Part shown: positions 52,235 through 62,560 of the stretch, in pieces
Position numbering within the stretch: the stretch's first letter is position 1
How the letters are laid out: each line of letters opens with the position of its first letter
NCBI GenBank assembly: GCA_019918135.1
Contig: WBZZ01002837.1
Location: 72,501 to 136,500 of the forward strand
Source: Paulinella micropora
Lineage: Eukaryota > Cercozoa > Imbricatea > Euglyphida > Paulinellidae
Length of the DNA: 64,000 nucleotides
Reading direction: 5' to 3'
Made by a program: the position numbers and the translations under genes
The notes under the pieces: model-generated
Database searches by the model: none
What the model was told of the DNA's origin: nothing
What the model saw: only the letters and a program-made list of their open reading frames with translations

Positions 52235-52749
52235 CCAGACCTCCCCCTGGTTAGACTCTGCCACGGGCTAGTGTAGGACAGCCGCCGGCTAGCTTTAATT
52301 AAAAAGAGAACCAACCCACCCGGCACGAGCGGGGCTGGGGGCTAGCGAATCCAGCGCCTCTGCCGGTCGGCGAGGGGCATAGGAAGCTCGCCCCCCCCCA
52401 GCCTCCTCCGGGAGGGACGCCCTCGTAGTACCTCCTCTCCCCCCCGGCAGTCAACCACGCGTGCCCAGCCTGGCTCCCGGTGCCGGGCACCGCCCCCGCC
52501 AGCTCCCGCACACCCTCCCCCTCCTTCTTCTCTCACTCTGGCCCCGCACCCCCCTTCCTCTCCCTGCCACCCACTCTGGCATCGCCCCGCACCCCCCCCC
52601 CCGCCGCACCCCCCCCCGCACCCCCCCCGCCCCCACTCTTGCTTCCCTCCCCCCTGGGGCGTCCTGCCCAGCAGCGGCAGGCGTCAGTGGCAGCCATAGG
52701 TACCCCAAAGCTGCCGCCCAACTCACTAGCCGCCTGCTTCTCCCCTGAC
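52235..52749. other. Upstream region of F-box/LRR copy A (duplicated at 54.56-54.93 kb)
   Basis: C-rich spacer. Segments such as ACGCGTGCCCAGCC and GGTGCCGGGCACCG recur upstream of copy B (54,690-54,740), showing that the tandem duplication includes the promoter region. Confidence 0.7.
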
Positions 52750-54457
52750 ATGGCCACGCAACCCTCGAGGAGAGAGGAATCCGGCCTGGCCCCGGGTCTC
52801 AGCCCCCCCCCCCCCCCCGCGGCTCCTGCGCTGGCTGGGCTGGACCGACCTGGCTGCGTTGGCCTGTGCGGCACCAGAGTACGACCGGCAGCTGCGGACA
52901 CCCGCGGCCTGGCGGGCGGCCGGCGCCGGTGACTTCACGCTGGACCTGGTAGCCCGGCCGCAGCTCGGGCCCTTGGTGTGGGTCTGGGGACGGGCCTGGG
53001 GCGCCGGGGCCCGGCCCCGGGCTAGGGTCGTAGTCAAGGGCAGCGCCGCCGACCCCCTAGCCGAGGTCCGCGCGCTCCGTGCTCATGTCCACGTCGAGGG
53101 GCTCGTGGTGCAAGGTGAGCCCCGCGTGTCCGCGGCCGAGGCAATCTCGGCGTTGTTGCACGGCGTAGTCGCAGCCTTTCCGGACCTGCGCTACCTAGAT
53201 CTGAAGGATTGCTCCGGCCCGACGGACGAAGGGTTCTTGCCCCTGGGCCGGCTAGCCCAGCTGCAACACCTGGAATTGGGGCTATGCCACACAATGACGG
53301 AGGCGGGGCTTGCCCCCTTGGCTGAGCTGCGACAACTGCAACGCCTGGGCATGCACCGCTGCCTGCTGGCGACGGCCGGGGGGCTACAACACTTGGCAGG
53401 GCTGCACCAGCTGCAACACCTAGACCTGAGCAATTCCGAGTACCTGACGGACCCCGCGCTCCGGCACTTGGAGGCGCTGCACCAACTGCAACACCTAGAC
53501 CTGAGACAATGCCGCCAACTGACGGGGGAGGGGCTGACCCACTTAGCCATTTTGCCCAGGCTACAACACCTCAACTTGAGTTACTGCTGGGGCCTGGAGG
53601 ATGCGGGTCTGAGACATTTGGCGGGGCTGCAGCAGCTGCAACACCTAGGTCTAGAGTCTTGTTCCGGACTGACGGAGGCGGGCCTGGGACATTTGGCGGG
53701 GCTGCACATGCTGCAGCACCTAGATCTGAGTTTCTGTTGCCGGACGGATGCAGGGCTTGCGCACTTGGCCGGGTTACACAACCTGCGACAGCTGGTGCTG
53801 CGGCATGGGGAGGAGCTGACGGCCGCGGGGCTGGCGCACTTGGCGGGGCTGCACCAGCTGCAACACTTGGACTTGAGCTACTGCCAACGACTGACGAGTG
53901 CGGGGCTCGCGCACTTGGCGGGGCTGCACATGCTGCAGCACCTAGATCTGAGTTTCTGTTGCCGGACGGATGCAGGGCTTGCGCACTTGGCCGGCTTACA
54001 CAACCTGCGACAGCTGGTGCTGCGGAATGGGGAGGAGCTGACGGCTGCGGGGCTGGCGCACTTGGCGGGGCTGCACCAGCTGCAACACTTGGACTTGAGC
54101 TACTGCCAACGACTGACGAGTGCGGGGCTCGCGCACTTGGCGGGGCTGTACCGGCTGCAACACTTGGACTTGAGCTACTGCCGGGAACTGACGAGTGCGG
54201 GGCTCGCGCACTTGGCGGGGCTGCACCGGCTGCAACACTTGGACTTGAGCTACTGCCGGGAACTGACGGATGCGGGGCTCGCGCACTTGGCGGGGTTGGA
54301 CCGGCTGCAACACCTAGACCTACGCCATTGCCCCTGGGTCTCGAGCGCCGGGGTGGCGGCCGCGGGGCTGGCGCGTTTGCCGCAGCTCAAGGAATTGCTG
54401 CTGCCGTCAGAGGAGGAAGAGGACGACGTTCTGCAATTCCTGAGCGGCATATGGTAA
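52750..54457 (+). CDS. F-box/LRR (FBXL-type) protein, copy A
   Basis: The ATG at 52750 (MATQPSRREESGLAPGL) is followed by a 16-base C run. A slip there enters the frame with an F-box-like LRWLGWTDLAALACAAPEYD and TPAAWRAAG. About 15 leucine-rich repeats follow to 54457, strikingly regular, e.g. LQHLDLSYCQRLTSAGLAHL and LQHLDLSFCCRTDAGLAHLA, each ~25 residues and in the Cys-type FBXL pattern. Two three-repeat blocks (53,700-53,930 and 53,925-54,155) are nearly identical, so the array grew by recent internal duplication. It ends with an acidic SEEEEDDVLQFLSG. Likely an SCF adaptor. The N-terminal slip is the only break. Confidence 0.75.
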
Positions 54458-54934
54458 GACGCGGTAGCTGCGATACCCGGGCTGGAAGGCGGGGGCGGTG
54501 TGCGCTTGGTAGGGTGGCGCTCGTACAGGGCACGAGCGCTAACTCTGGCAGTACGGCAACTGGGGTGGCGTTAAGTAACAAGAGGAACCAAACCACGGGG
54601 AACGGGGCCGGACTAGCGAGTCTGGCGCCCAAGCCGGCCGGGGGGGGGACCGGCAGCGGTAATAGTACGTCCCCGAAAGTAAACTACGCGTGCCCAGCCC
54701 TGCTTCCCCCCGGTGCCGGGGCGTGGTGCCGGGCACCGTCGCCGCCGCCAGCGTAGACACCCCTCTCTCTCCCTCTCTCTCCCCTCCCTTACACACACAC
54801 ACACACACACTCCTTCTTCTCCTCCCCCCCTGGGGCATCCCGCCCAACCGCAGCAGGTGTCGGTGGCAGCCCTAGGTATCCAAAGTTGCCACGCGACACA
54901 CTCGCGCCCCCGCTTCCTCCCTCACGCGCCCTGG
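54458..54934. other. Spacer between tandem F-box/LRR copies
   Basis: Includes the copy of the upstream region, a CT-rich stretch and a (CA)n run at ~54,790-54,810. No gene is seen. Confidence 0.6.
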
Positions 54935-56812
54935 ATGGTGGACTCCGGCCTCGTCCCGGGGCTAACCCCTAACCCGCAGCTCCTGCGCTGGCTGGGCTGG
55001 ACCGACTTGGCGGCGCTGGCGTGTGTCTCACCGGAGTACGACCGGTTGCTGCGAACGCCCGCGGCCTGGCGGGCGGCCGGCGACCGAGAGCTGGACCTGG
55101 TGGCCCGGCCGCAGCTCCGGCCCCTGGTGCAAGTCTGGGGACAGGCCTGGAGCGCAGGGGCCCGGCCTCGGGTGCCCAAGCTGGAGGTGCTGGCAGACGC
55201 GCAAGACCCCCTAGCAGAGGTTCGCGCGCTCAGGTCTAGTGTCTGCATCGAGAAGCTAGTGGTAAGATGTTCGGGAACTTCGGTCGAGGCGGAAGTGCGC
55301 GCTTTTTATGCAACCCGGGCGTTGCTGCTCGGCGCAGTCAAAGCACTCCCGGACCTGCAGCACCTGGACTTGACACGTTTGAGACCGATGATGAATACAT
55401 GGTTTTCGACCCTGGCACGGCTGCGACAGCTAAAACACTTGGAATTGGGAGAGTGTATCGGAATGACGGGGGCAGGGTTTTCGCCCTTGGCCAAGATGCA
55501 ACAGCTGCAACACCTGGCCATGGTCCAATGCCGGCTAGTGACGGATTAGAGGCTGGTGTACTTGGCGGGGCTGCACCAGCTGCAAAACCTTAATCTAAGC
55601 CAGTGTCTAGGGCTGACGGGGGAGGGGCTGATCTATTTACCAGAGTTGTCCGACCTGCAACACCTAAACTTGGGCCATTGCTGGGAACTGACCGATGAGG
55701 GGCTGGTGCACTTGGCGGGGCTGCACCAGCTGCAATACCTGGACTTGAGGGGTTGTTTCCGACTGACAGCCGCGGGGCTAGCGCACTTGGCTGGGCTGAC
55801 GCAGCTGCAACACCTAAACTTGAGGTCTTGCACGGGCCTGACAGACGCGGGGCTTCGGCACTTGGCGTTCATGCGCCAGCTGCGACACTTAAACTTGGGC
55901 TCTTGCCAAAGCCTGGCGGGCGCGGGGCTTGCGTACCTAGCGCCCATGCACCAGTTGCAACACCTAGACTTGAGCTCTTGCGAAAGCCTGACAGACGTGG
56001 GGTTGGTGCACTTGATTGGGCTGCCGCAGCTGCAGCACCTAGACTTGAGCTCTTGTGCCTCGCTGACAAACGAGGGGTTGGTGCACTTGGCTACGCTGAC
56101 GCAGCTGCAAGACCTAAACTTGAGCTCTTGTGAATGGCTGACGAACGCAGGGCTGGTGCACTTGGCTGGGCTGACGCAGCTGCGAAGCCTAAACTTGAGG
56201 TCTTGCACGGGCCTGACGGACGCGGGGTTGGTGCACTTGGCTGGGCTGCCGCAGCTGCGACACGTAGACTTGAGCTCTTGTGCCTCGCTGACAAACGAGG
56301 GGTTGGTGCACTTGGCTACGCTGACGCAGCTGCAAGACCTAAGCTTGAGCTCTTGCGAATGGCTGACGAACGCAGGGCTGGTGCAATTGGCTGGGCTGAC
56401 GCAGCTGCGAAACCTAAACTTGAGGTCTTGCACGGGCCTGACGGACGCAGGGTTGGTGCACTTGGCTGGACTGCCGCAGCTGCGACACGTAGACTTGAGT
56501 CGTTGCGACAGACTGACGCGCGCGGGGCTGGTGCGCTTGGCGAAGCAGGAAGGGCTGCACGTCAGGGCTTGAGTTCTTGGTCGGGCCTGCGGGGTCGGGG
56601 CAGTGGAAAGAACTGCAGGATCTTATGCTCGGGACTATGATTAGGACCGACGACAGTAGGGGTGCGAGCTCCTGCCAACCCGCGCCAGTCGTGGGACCTA
56701 GTTGCGGGTTACAATCACCGATGAGGCCGTGCCGTTTGCCGCAGCTAGATAAATTGCTCAAGCCTAACAAGCAAGACTACCCACCTATGCTCCCGGACCG
56801 GATGTGGTAGGG
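54935..56812 (+). pseudogene. F-box/LRR (FBXL-type) protein, copy B, decaying
   Basis: The ATG at 54935 (MVDSGLVPGLTPNP) gives an intact F-box-like N-terminus almost identical to copy A (LLRWLGWTDLAALACVSPEY) and the first repeats. An in-frame TAG at 55547-55549, inside a repeat (VTD, stop, RLVYLAGL), then interrupts it. The same frame continues with ~12 more LRRs (LQHLDLSSCASLTNEGLVHL) to a stop at 56572. The expected C-terminus is found only in another frame further on (RLPQLDKLLKPNKQ, ending MLPDRMW at ~56,809, compared with ARLPQLKELLLPSE in copy A). Repeat units at 56,020-56,220 and 56,240-56,440 are near-identical. Probably a pseudogene, though the pieces are well preserved. Confidence 0.7.
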
Positions 56813-57179
56813 ACAGTAGCTGCAATATCTGGGCTTGAATGCGAGACTGCCGGGGCTGGAGCTGCCCTGGGGCAAGGCTGCCCCGACTGACGCAAGTCTA
56901 ACCGGAGCTCGGGGCGGGGGGGGGGCAGCAAAAGCAGTTTAACGTAAACCTGAGCTCTGGCGCAAGACAAACGGGCGCGGGGGGGGGAGGGCGGGGGGGG
57001 GGGCGGGGTGGCGGTGCGCCTGGCCGAGCCGCGCCGGTCCTGGGGGGAGTTTTTTTATGTGACTTCCTAAACGTCGGTGAGGCCTGGCCGCCGCCAGCTT
57101 CTTCCCGGTTTAGCCTGCGTGCTGCCCTCTCCTCTGCCTCATCCGCACGCCCCGGCCCGCCCGGGCCCGCCCAGCCGGG
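56813..57179. other. LRR-like remnant and G-rich gap
   Basis: Begins with weak LRR-like DNA (AGCTGCAATATCTGGGCTTGAA), then G-runs near 56,917 and 56,980-57,005. No gene is seen. Confidence 0.5.
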
Positions 57180-58185
57180 CTAGGCACACTGGGCCAGGAG
57201 CGCGCCCAGCGACAGCCTCGTCGTGCCGGGCGGGACCTGGACGAGGCAGTCCAGGTCCAGCAAGCCTGCGCCGGCCGGCCGGCAACGGTACTGGTGCAGG
57301 TAGCCCTCGGGCAGCACGGCGTTGAGCCACAGGGGGTAGCACCGCACGGCTTGTTCGTCCAGCGCCAGCCGGAGCGTGTCGAGGGGCGGCACGGGCTCGG
57401 CCGAGCAGGCGGGACTGCGGCTGCCCCCCGCCGCCTCGATCGCGAGCGAGTCCAGCCCCCCCCCGCGCCACATCCGGCGTCAGGGGAAAGGGGCACACCT
57501 TCTCCTGCGACAGCACCGGGGCCAGGTGCGCCAGCGGCGGCGGTTCGCCCGGCAGGGCCTCCGCCGCGACCCAGAGGCCGGGCCGGTACGGCAGCGCGCT
57601 GGCCGAGGCCGGCCGGGCCCAGGGGGCGCTCGTCCACTCCCAGACGCTGTGCGCTAGAAAACAGAAGGCGGTCTGGTACAGGAAGCCACGCTCCGCGTCG
57701 AACAGGTACGCGCGCTGGAGCTGCAGGTACGGCAGGGCCAGCCCCTCCGCCGTGGTCTGCAGCGGCGAGGTGCACTGCCAAGACATCTCCTCGGACAGGG
57801 ACAGCGTGAGGCCCGCCAGGGCCCGGGCCCAGTCGGGGCCCAGCGAGCACGTGAACTCGCGCAGGCCGCAGGAGTACTTGGTCACGGCCGCCACCTCGCA
57901 GCCGGGGCCTAGGTAGCCACTGTAGCAGCGGCAGACGGGCTGCGACCAGGGCTCGTGCCAAGTACAGACGCCGCGCCGGCCGCAGTACGGGCTGGGCCGG
58001 CCGTCGAGGCCCGTGCAGGTCCGGCAGGTGGGCTCCGAGGCGCCCGGCGCCGCCACGTTAAAATAAGTAGTGTCGCACACTGGCGGCCACTGGCTGCCGG
58101 GCGGGGGCGGCAGCCGGCCGTCCTGGGCCAGCGTCCAGCCTAGCAGCAGCAACAGCGCCAGTACCGCCGCGGGGCAGGCGAGCAT
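57180..58185 (-). CDS. Secreted EGF-like protein, one frameshift
   Basis: The ATG at 58185 starts a strong signal peptide (MLACPAAVLALLLLLGWTLA, cleavage likely near AQDG). An EGF-like module follows: CRTCTGLDG, CGRRGVC, then CRCYSGYLGPGCE, with the typical C.C...G..G..C ending. The ~190 residues after it (TCSLGPDWARALAGLTLSLS, LYQTAFCFLAHSVWEWTSA) are unknown. Near 57,465, at a C run, the reading shifts to another frame ending LSLGALLAQCA at 57180. Several Cys suggest an extracellular disulphide-bonded protein. EGF-like modules in poxviruses act as growth factors, but this one is in a longer protein and such activity cannot be inferred here. Confidence 0.6.
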
Positions 58186-58488
58186 CGGGGGGGGGGGGGG
58201 GGGAAGAGGGAGGCCTTTTACGACGCCGTGACCGGCTACCGTCCAGGCAGGGAAGCACGGGGGAGGGGGGCGGTGCCGTGGGGGGGGGGCGGCAGTCGTA
58301 GCCGGAGCTGGGGGAGAAAGTGTGTGTGCGCCCCTCTCCCAGTTGGCATCGGGGCCCCCCTCCCCTCCCCCCTTCGCCTCTGCGTGGCCCCCCTCGGACC
58401 TTCTCCTCCTCTTTCCGCCCTTTGTCTTGTCTTTATTCAAAGTCTCTGCTTACCAAGTTGATTGCTTAACCAGTAAACGGTGAAAGTG
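58186..58488. other. Gap
   Basis: G-run at ~58,188-58,204 and GC-rich spacer between two minus-strand genes. No gene is seen. Confidence 0.6.
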
Positions 58489-59043
58489 CTAACTGGAGTG
58501 CAGGAGAGACGAATCTTTTCTTCGGCGTTCTTCTTGCTGCAGGGCGGACTGCGCAAAACTCTGTACCGCTTGCACGACGTCGGGGCCTAGATAGACAGCT
58601 TTGGCGCTGTCCCACCACCGCCCGAACTGCGCGTTGTAAGCGGTGGGCATGACCGCAAAGTTGCGCGGGTGGTCCCGCCCGCCGAGCGCGATGGGGATCA
58701 GGTGGTCTACGCACCAGGCCAGCTTGCGTCTGCCGCGATCATCGAAATAATCCCGTAAGCACGGCAGGTGCCGGTGATTGAATTTCTTTACCCACTTCCT
58801 AGCGCCGGACGGCGACATGTGGTCGCACTGTGCGAGCAGTGGCTCGAAGCCTAGGTACACCGCTGCGGTCGAGACCTCCTGGGGGCTGTACTTGCGCTTC
58901 ATGCGCGACAGCAGCCTGCGGTGCGCCGATGAGCTCGTCCGCCGCCGCCGCCGAGGGGGGAGACGACTGTCGGGTAGTGCTAAGGAAAAAGCGAGCGCCG
59001 TCAAGGCAGGAGACGTAACGTTGGTCCGGCCCTCTGCACACAT
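58489..59043 (-). CDS. HNH-type endonuclease
   Basis: The ATG at 59043 (MCAEGRTNVTSPALT) or the internal Met (MKRKYSPQEVSTAAV, ~49) starts a protein with a clear HNH-type core: LAWCVDHLIPIALGG, RDHPRNFAVMPTAYNAQFGR, with the DH, the GG turn, the central N and the final N of the motif. Upstream helices (VKKFNHRHLPCLRDYF) precede it. Stand-alone HNH proteins of this size are often homing or mobile endonucleases. A TATA-like TTTATAA lies ~35 bases upstream of the first ATG. It is divergent from the GTPase gene. Confidence 0.7.
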   Translation of the reverse strand: MCAEGRTNVTSPALTALAFSLALPDSRLPPRRRRRTSSSAHRRLLSRMKRKYSPQEVSTAAVYLGFEPLLAQCDHMSPSGARKWVKKFNHRHLPCLRDYFDDRGRRKLAWCVDHLIPIALGGRDHPRNFAVMPTAYNAQFGRWWDSAKAVYLGPDVVQAVQSFAQSALQQEERRRKDSSLLHSS

Positions 59044-59074
59044 GTTTCGTGACTTTTGTTTGTTCGGGGGGGGG

Positions 59075-59081
59075 TTATAAA
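59075..59081 (-). promoter_or_regulatory. TATA-like element
   Basis: TTTATAA on the minus strand next to a C run, ~32-38 bases upstream of the HNH start codon at 59043. The position suits a TATA box. It stands out because the surrounding DNA is GC-rich. Confidence 0.4.
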
Positions 59082-59467
59082 GCAAGAGAGGACAGAAGCA
59101 ATTCTTAATCCCCGCCCCACGCACTAGCTCTCTCCCGACTCTCCGCCCCGCCAGGATTTGAGAGAGCACCAGCCAAAAGGTGGGCTGGTTAGGGAAAGGG
59201 GGGGCAGAGGGAGGGAGGGCCCGGTCTTGGCCACGCGGCGCGCAGTGCAAAGAAGGGACCAGGTAGGAGGGGGGGGGGGGGGGGAAGGGAGGGGAAGTAG
59301 AGTCCCCGGCCTGCGTGGGGGGGGGGGGGGGGAGAAGTAGGCCCCCCCGGCGTGCGTTCTTTTCCCCCCGGCTGGCCCAGCATTTGCTACGTCTTTGGCT
59401 CAGTGCAGGAGCTCAGAAAGAAAAGCAGAGGGACGGCTAAAAGGCGCAACCCGGTTTCTCTGTTCAA
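59082..59467. other. Divergent promoter region of HNH and GTPase genes
   Basis: G-runs at ~59,270 and ~59,320 and GC-rich sequence. No gene is seen. Confidence 0.55.
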
Positions 59468-61756
59468 ATGCGCAAGCGTTCGACGTACCGGAAGCTGCAG
59501 CAGGCCCTGCAAGACCGGGACATCAGACGGGCGCTGGGGGACGCAGAGCATGCGCGCCTGGAGTGTGAGCTGAGCGAGAAGCCCGAACCCCTGCTGGTAG
59601 TCATCACCGGCGAATCGGGGGTCGGCAAGAGCAAGCTGCTGTCGCAGTTGTTGGACGAGGACTTGCCGCTGTCGGGGGCACAGGGCACGTCTTGCACGCA
59701 GTGCCCCCTGCAGTTCGAATTCGCGGACACGCCCGACGTCGAGGCCGAGCTCTGCTTCTACGCGCGGGAGAGCTGGCAAGCCAGAATTCAGCCGTTGCTG
59801 CCTGACTTGGGCTCCGGCCGCCAAGAGTCCAAGGCACGGTCGGAGGCGTTGCAGACCCTGCGCGACCTCTACGAGGGGCTGGAGGCGCGGCTGGCCGGCC
59901 GCGGCACGACGCTACAGGAGCTCGAAGCGTGGTACCCGGAATTACACGGCCAGCTGGGAACCCACGTGCCCTTCAGGGGCCCGGACGCGCGGGCGGCGCT
60001 GGAGGCGGCGTTCGCGTACGCCGGCGCCGCGCGTGAGCCAGGGCAGCCGGCGGGCAAGCGTCAGCGCACGGCGATCGTCTTGTCGCGTTGGGGTTGGGTG
60101 CAGAAGGTAGTCGTCAGGGGGCGCTTCCGGCTGCTGCGCCAGCGACGGTCGGGCAACCGCGGCGGGCTGGTGCTGTGCGACCTGCCAGGCAACAACGACA
60201 GCAACAGGCTGCGCGACAACGCGTGGGAGCTACCGCAGGCAGATTGTGTGCTGCTGGTGGCCGACATCGCGCGCGCTCTGACCAACCGGCAGAACACGGA
60301 CAAGTTCGATCGGGCGGTGCAGCTGTGCGCACAGCACGGCCGCCTGAACAGGCTGGCGTTCGTGCTGACCAAGAGTGACACTGGGCTGGAGCCAGAAGAG
60401 CTGGAAGGGAGCACGGCGCTGTTCGGCTACTGTGTGGGCAGGCCTGACCAGCCGGGGTCGTGCATGGGGGGGCAGGCGTGCCGCCGGGAGGGGCACAGCA
60501 CCCTGCTGGACGCGTGCCGGCGGTGGCTCAGGAGGAGCGGGAAACCACCACACGACCGGGCCGTGCGCGAGGCCCTGCGAGGCAACGGCGCCCAGGCCCA
60601 GGTGTGGGCGGCCCTCGCGCGCAACGCCTTCGTGTGCCAGGGGCTGCGGGCAAAGGTGCAGGACCAGGTCCAACGGCTGCTGGGCCAGGCGCCGCCCGCG
60701 CTGCAGATTTCGGTGCACGCCACCAGCCCCCGGGACTACGCGCGGCTCAAGGAAGGTACCGGCGCCTCTGTGTGGCGGAGCAAACACCACACGGGGGTGC
60801 CGGCGCTGCGCAAATACTTGCGGCGGGACGTGCTGCGGCCTGTGCTAAGCAAACACGAGAGGCAGCTGCTGCAGCTGCTACGGTTGCACCTGGGCGCGGC
60901 CGTGGACCAGGCCAACCACGACGGTGCAGACTTCAACGGCCGTGTCAGCGCCTGCCTCCGGCGGCATGCCAACGATTGGCGGAGGGCCTTCCTCCAGGGG
61001 GTACACGCCAGGCTAGAGCTCAGCGTGGAGCGTTGTGCCACACCAGAAGCCGTGGCCCAGGTAGCGGCCCGTTACTGCCACGCACAAATCGGGCATCACA
61101 CCACCCTGACCGCCCTGCTGCGCCGGAAGGGGGAGGAGTACTCCACTGGGGAGTCACCTAACCAGAAGATCTGGCACTTAAGCCACGAGGTGTTCAGGCT
61201 AATAGAGCAAAAGGCTAGCAGTCTGGTCGTGTGCTTCATGAGCAGCGATTTCCCTGGGCGGCTAGCACTCCTGCAGACAGAGTTACAGAAGTTGCTGTGC
61301 GAGCTAAGGGACCGCAAGCTCGAGTGCAAGGACCTAATCGTGGCTCAGGCGGCGGAGGGTCCGGGCGAGGACGTACCACCAGAGGATTGGAGCGGGTACC
61401 TGCGCTGGCTACAGGAACCCATCGGGGAGGAAATGCAGACGCTGTGTACCGGCGTGGCCAGGGTTCGCGGGAAGGGCTCGTACCAGCAACGCCTGGAGGT
61501 GCTGCGGACCCGTTTACCACCCCAAGTCCTCCAGGCTTTACAAGCCAGCGTGCACGGCCTCGCCGACTGGTGGGAAAGGTACTCGCAGGACCTAGTGGCT
61601 GGGTACGCGCGGCAGCTTGCGTACCTAGGCCACATCCTGCTTTCCTCGCACTCCACGGCGCAGGTGTTGTCGTTGCCAGAAGCGGAGCGGCACGCGCACG
61701 TCAAGGCTATTGCAGGCTGGCTCAAGAAATTGGACCAAGCGCTGCAGACGGGCTAG
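59468..61756 (+). CDS. SLIP-GC/dynamin-like large GTPase
   Basis: An intact 762-residue frame from the ATG at 59468 (MRKRSTYRKLQQALQDRDI). The G-domain is well marked: P-loop GESGVGKSKLLSQLL (~48), a Thr/Ser-rich switch I (GAQGTSCTQCP), DLPGNNDSN (~238, G3) and TKSD (~301, G4). The Cys-rich insert after G4 (CMGGQACRREGH) is unusual. The C-terminal ~400 residues are helical and resemble the stalk of dynamin superfamily or nuclear SLIP-GC-type GTPases (LLRLHLGAAVDQANHDGADF, LEVLRTRLPPQVLQALQ). Such proteins act on membranes or nuclear DNA processes. In a virus, interference with host defence GTPases is a possibility. This is one of the few large genes with no break. Confidence 0.75.
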   Translation: MRKRSTYRKLQQALQDRDIRRALGDAEHARLECELSEKPEPLLVVITGESGVGKSKLLSQLLDEDLPLSGAQGTSCTQCPLQFEFADTPDVEAELCFYARESWQARIQPLLPDLGSGRQESKARSEALQTLRDLYEGLEARLAGRGTTLQELEAWYPELHGQLGTHVPFRGPDARAALEAAFAYAGAAREPGQPAGKRQRTAIVLSRWGWVQKVVVRGRFRLLRQRRSGNRGGLVLCDLPGNNDSNRLRDNAWELPQADCVLLVADIARALTNRQNTDKFDRAVQLCAQHGRLNRLAFVLTKSDTGLEPEELEGSTALFGYCVGRPDQPGSCMGGQACRREGHSTLLDACRRWLRRSGKPPHDRAVREALRGNGAQAQVWAALARNAFVCQGLRAKVQDQVQRLLGQAPPALQISVHATSPRDYARLKEGTGASVWRSKHHTGVPALRKYLRRDVLRPVLSKHERQLLQLLRLHLGAAVDQANHDGADFNGRVSACLRRHANDWRRAFLQGVHARLELSVERCATPEAVAQVAARYCHAQIGHHTTLTALLRRKGEEYSTGESPNQKIWHLSHEVFRLIEQKASSLVVCFMSSDFPGRLALLQTELQKLLCELRDRKLECKDLIVAQAAEGPGEDVPPEDWSGYLRWLQEPIGEEMQTLCTGVARVRGKGSYQQRLEVLRTRLPPQVLQALQASVHGLADWWERYSQDLVAGYARQLAYLGHILLSSHSTAQVLSLPEAERHAHVKAIAGWLKKLDQALQTG

Positions 61757-62412
61757 ACCCCCCACCCCCTCCATTTCTTGTCACCAGACGGACTAGACCA
61801 GCCACCCCTTCGTCGTCCCGGGGGGGGGGGGGGGGGCACGGTCCTTTTTTTTTTGTTCGCAGCAGTCGCGGGCCGACCGGGAACGCAGGGGCGCAAGAAA
61901 GAGATTCTGTTTAAGCATGCGTATTTGTAATAATAAGAGATATACCATTGTCATCGCGCTGGGGACGCTTCTAGACCTTCCGGTGGCTACCGCCTTCGTC
62001 GCTCGCCAGCCGGCGCTTCTGCCGGCGTTCCCTCTGCCACCGCCACATGTGGCTCTCGCACAGGTCCGGCCTGGCACGCGAGCCGGCCACGCGCATGCGG
62101 CGCACGAAGCAGCGTCCACACGCCAGTCGGCAGCCCCCGCCCTCGGCGGGCCGGCAGGCCAGCCCCGTCGTAGCGCACGGACAAGCTCGCGCCGGCCGCG
62201 ACCGCCATCGCGTCGCGGTGGCCATACCGTTGTATAAAGTAGCACACGGCGCGGCTGTCCGTGCGGTTGACTTGCGGAGCCGCCCCTGCGCACCTTCGCG
62301 ATCAGTCTGTACGCGCGTATGTGTGCGGGTGGGGGTGGGGAGGGCGCAGGGCGTCCGGCAGGCGGCGGGCGGACGTGCACGTGGCGGGGAGGGGGTGGTG
62401 AGCGGGGGGCGA
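61757..62412. other. GC-rich region without a confident gene
   Basis: A G run at 61,820-61,836 and T-run, then GC-rich DNA. On the minus strand a Cys-rich peptide can be read near 62,000-62,250 (CRLACGRCFVRRMR, LCESHMWRWQRER) but it has no convincing start and competes with open frames in every register. Confidence 0.45.
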
Positions 62413-62499
62413 GCGCGCGCACCCCCCCTCCCCCCCTTACTCCCCTGTTGGGGACAATGGGCGTCCGCGCCGCGGGGACGGGGGGGGGGGTGCGCGCGC
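62413..62499. repeat. Perfect 16-bp inverted repeat near the element edge
   Basis: GCGCGCGCACCCCCCC at 62,413-62,428 and its exact complement at 62,484-62,499 flank a 55-base loop. It lies within 40 bases of the composition junction. Confidence 0.85.
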
Positions 62500-62529
62500 T
62501 CCCCCCGACCGCTCTTGGGGTCTTTGGTT

Positions 62530-62560
62530 GATTCGCAGGTCAAGTTGTAGTAAAATAATA
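62530..62560. other. Composition junction: virus-like DNA to AT-rich DNA
   Basis: GC-rich low-complexity DNA ends at ...CTTGGGGTCTTTGGTTG and is replaced within about 30 bases by AT-rich sequence (TAATAAAACATATACAGTG) that continues to the end. I see no target-site duplication or terminal repeat that can be checked, because the other end is outside the window. Confidence 0.7.

Noticed and set aside
61971..62250. Minus-strand Cys/His/Trp-rich peptide
   Set aside because: Competes with open frames in other registers and lacks a start. Zinc-binding pattern is incomplete.
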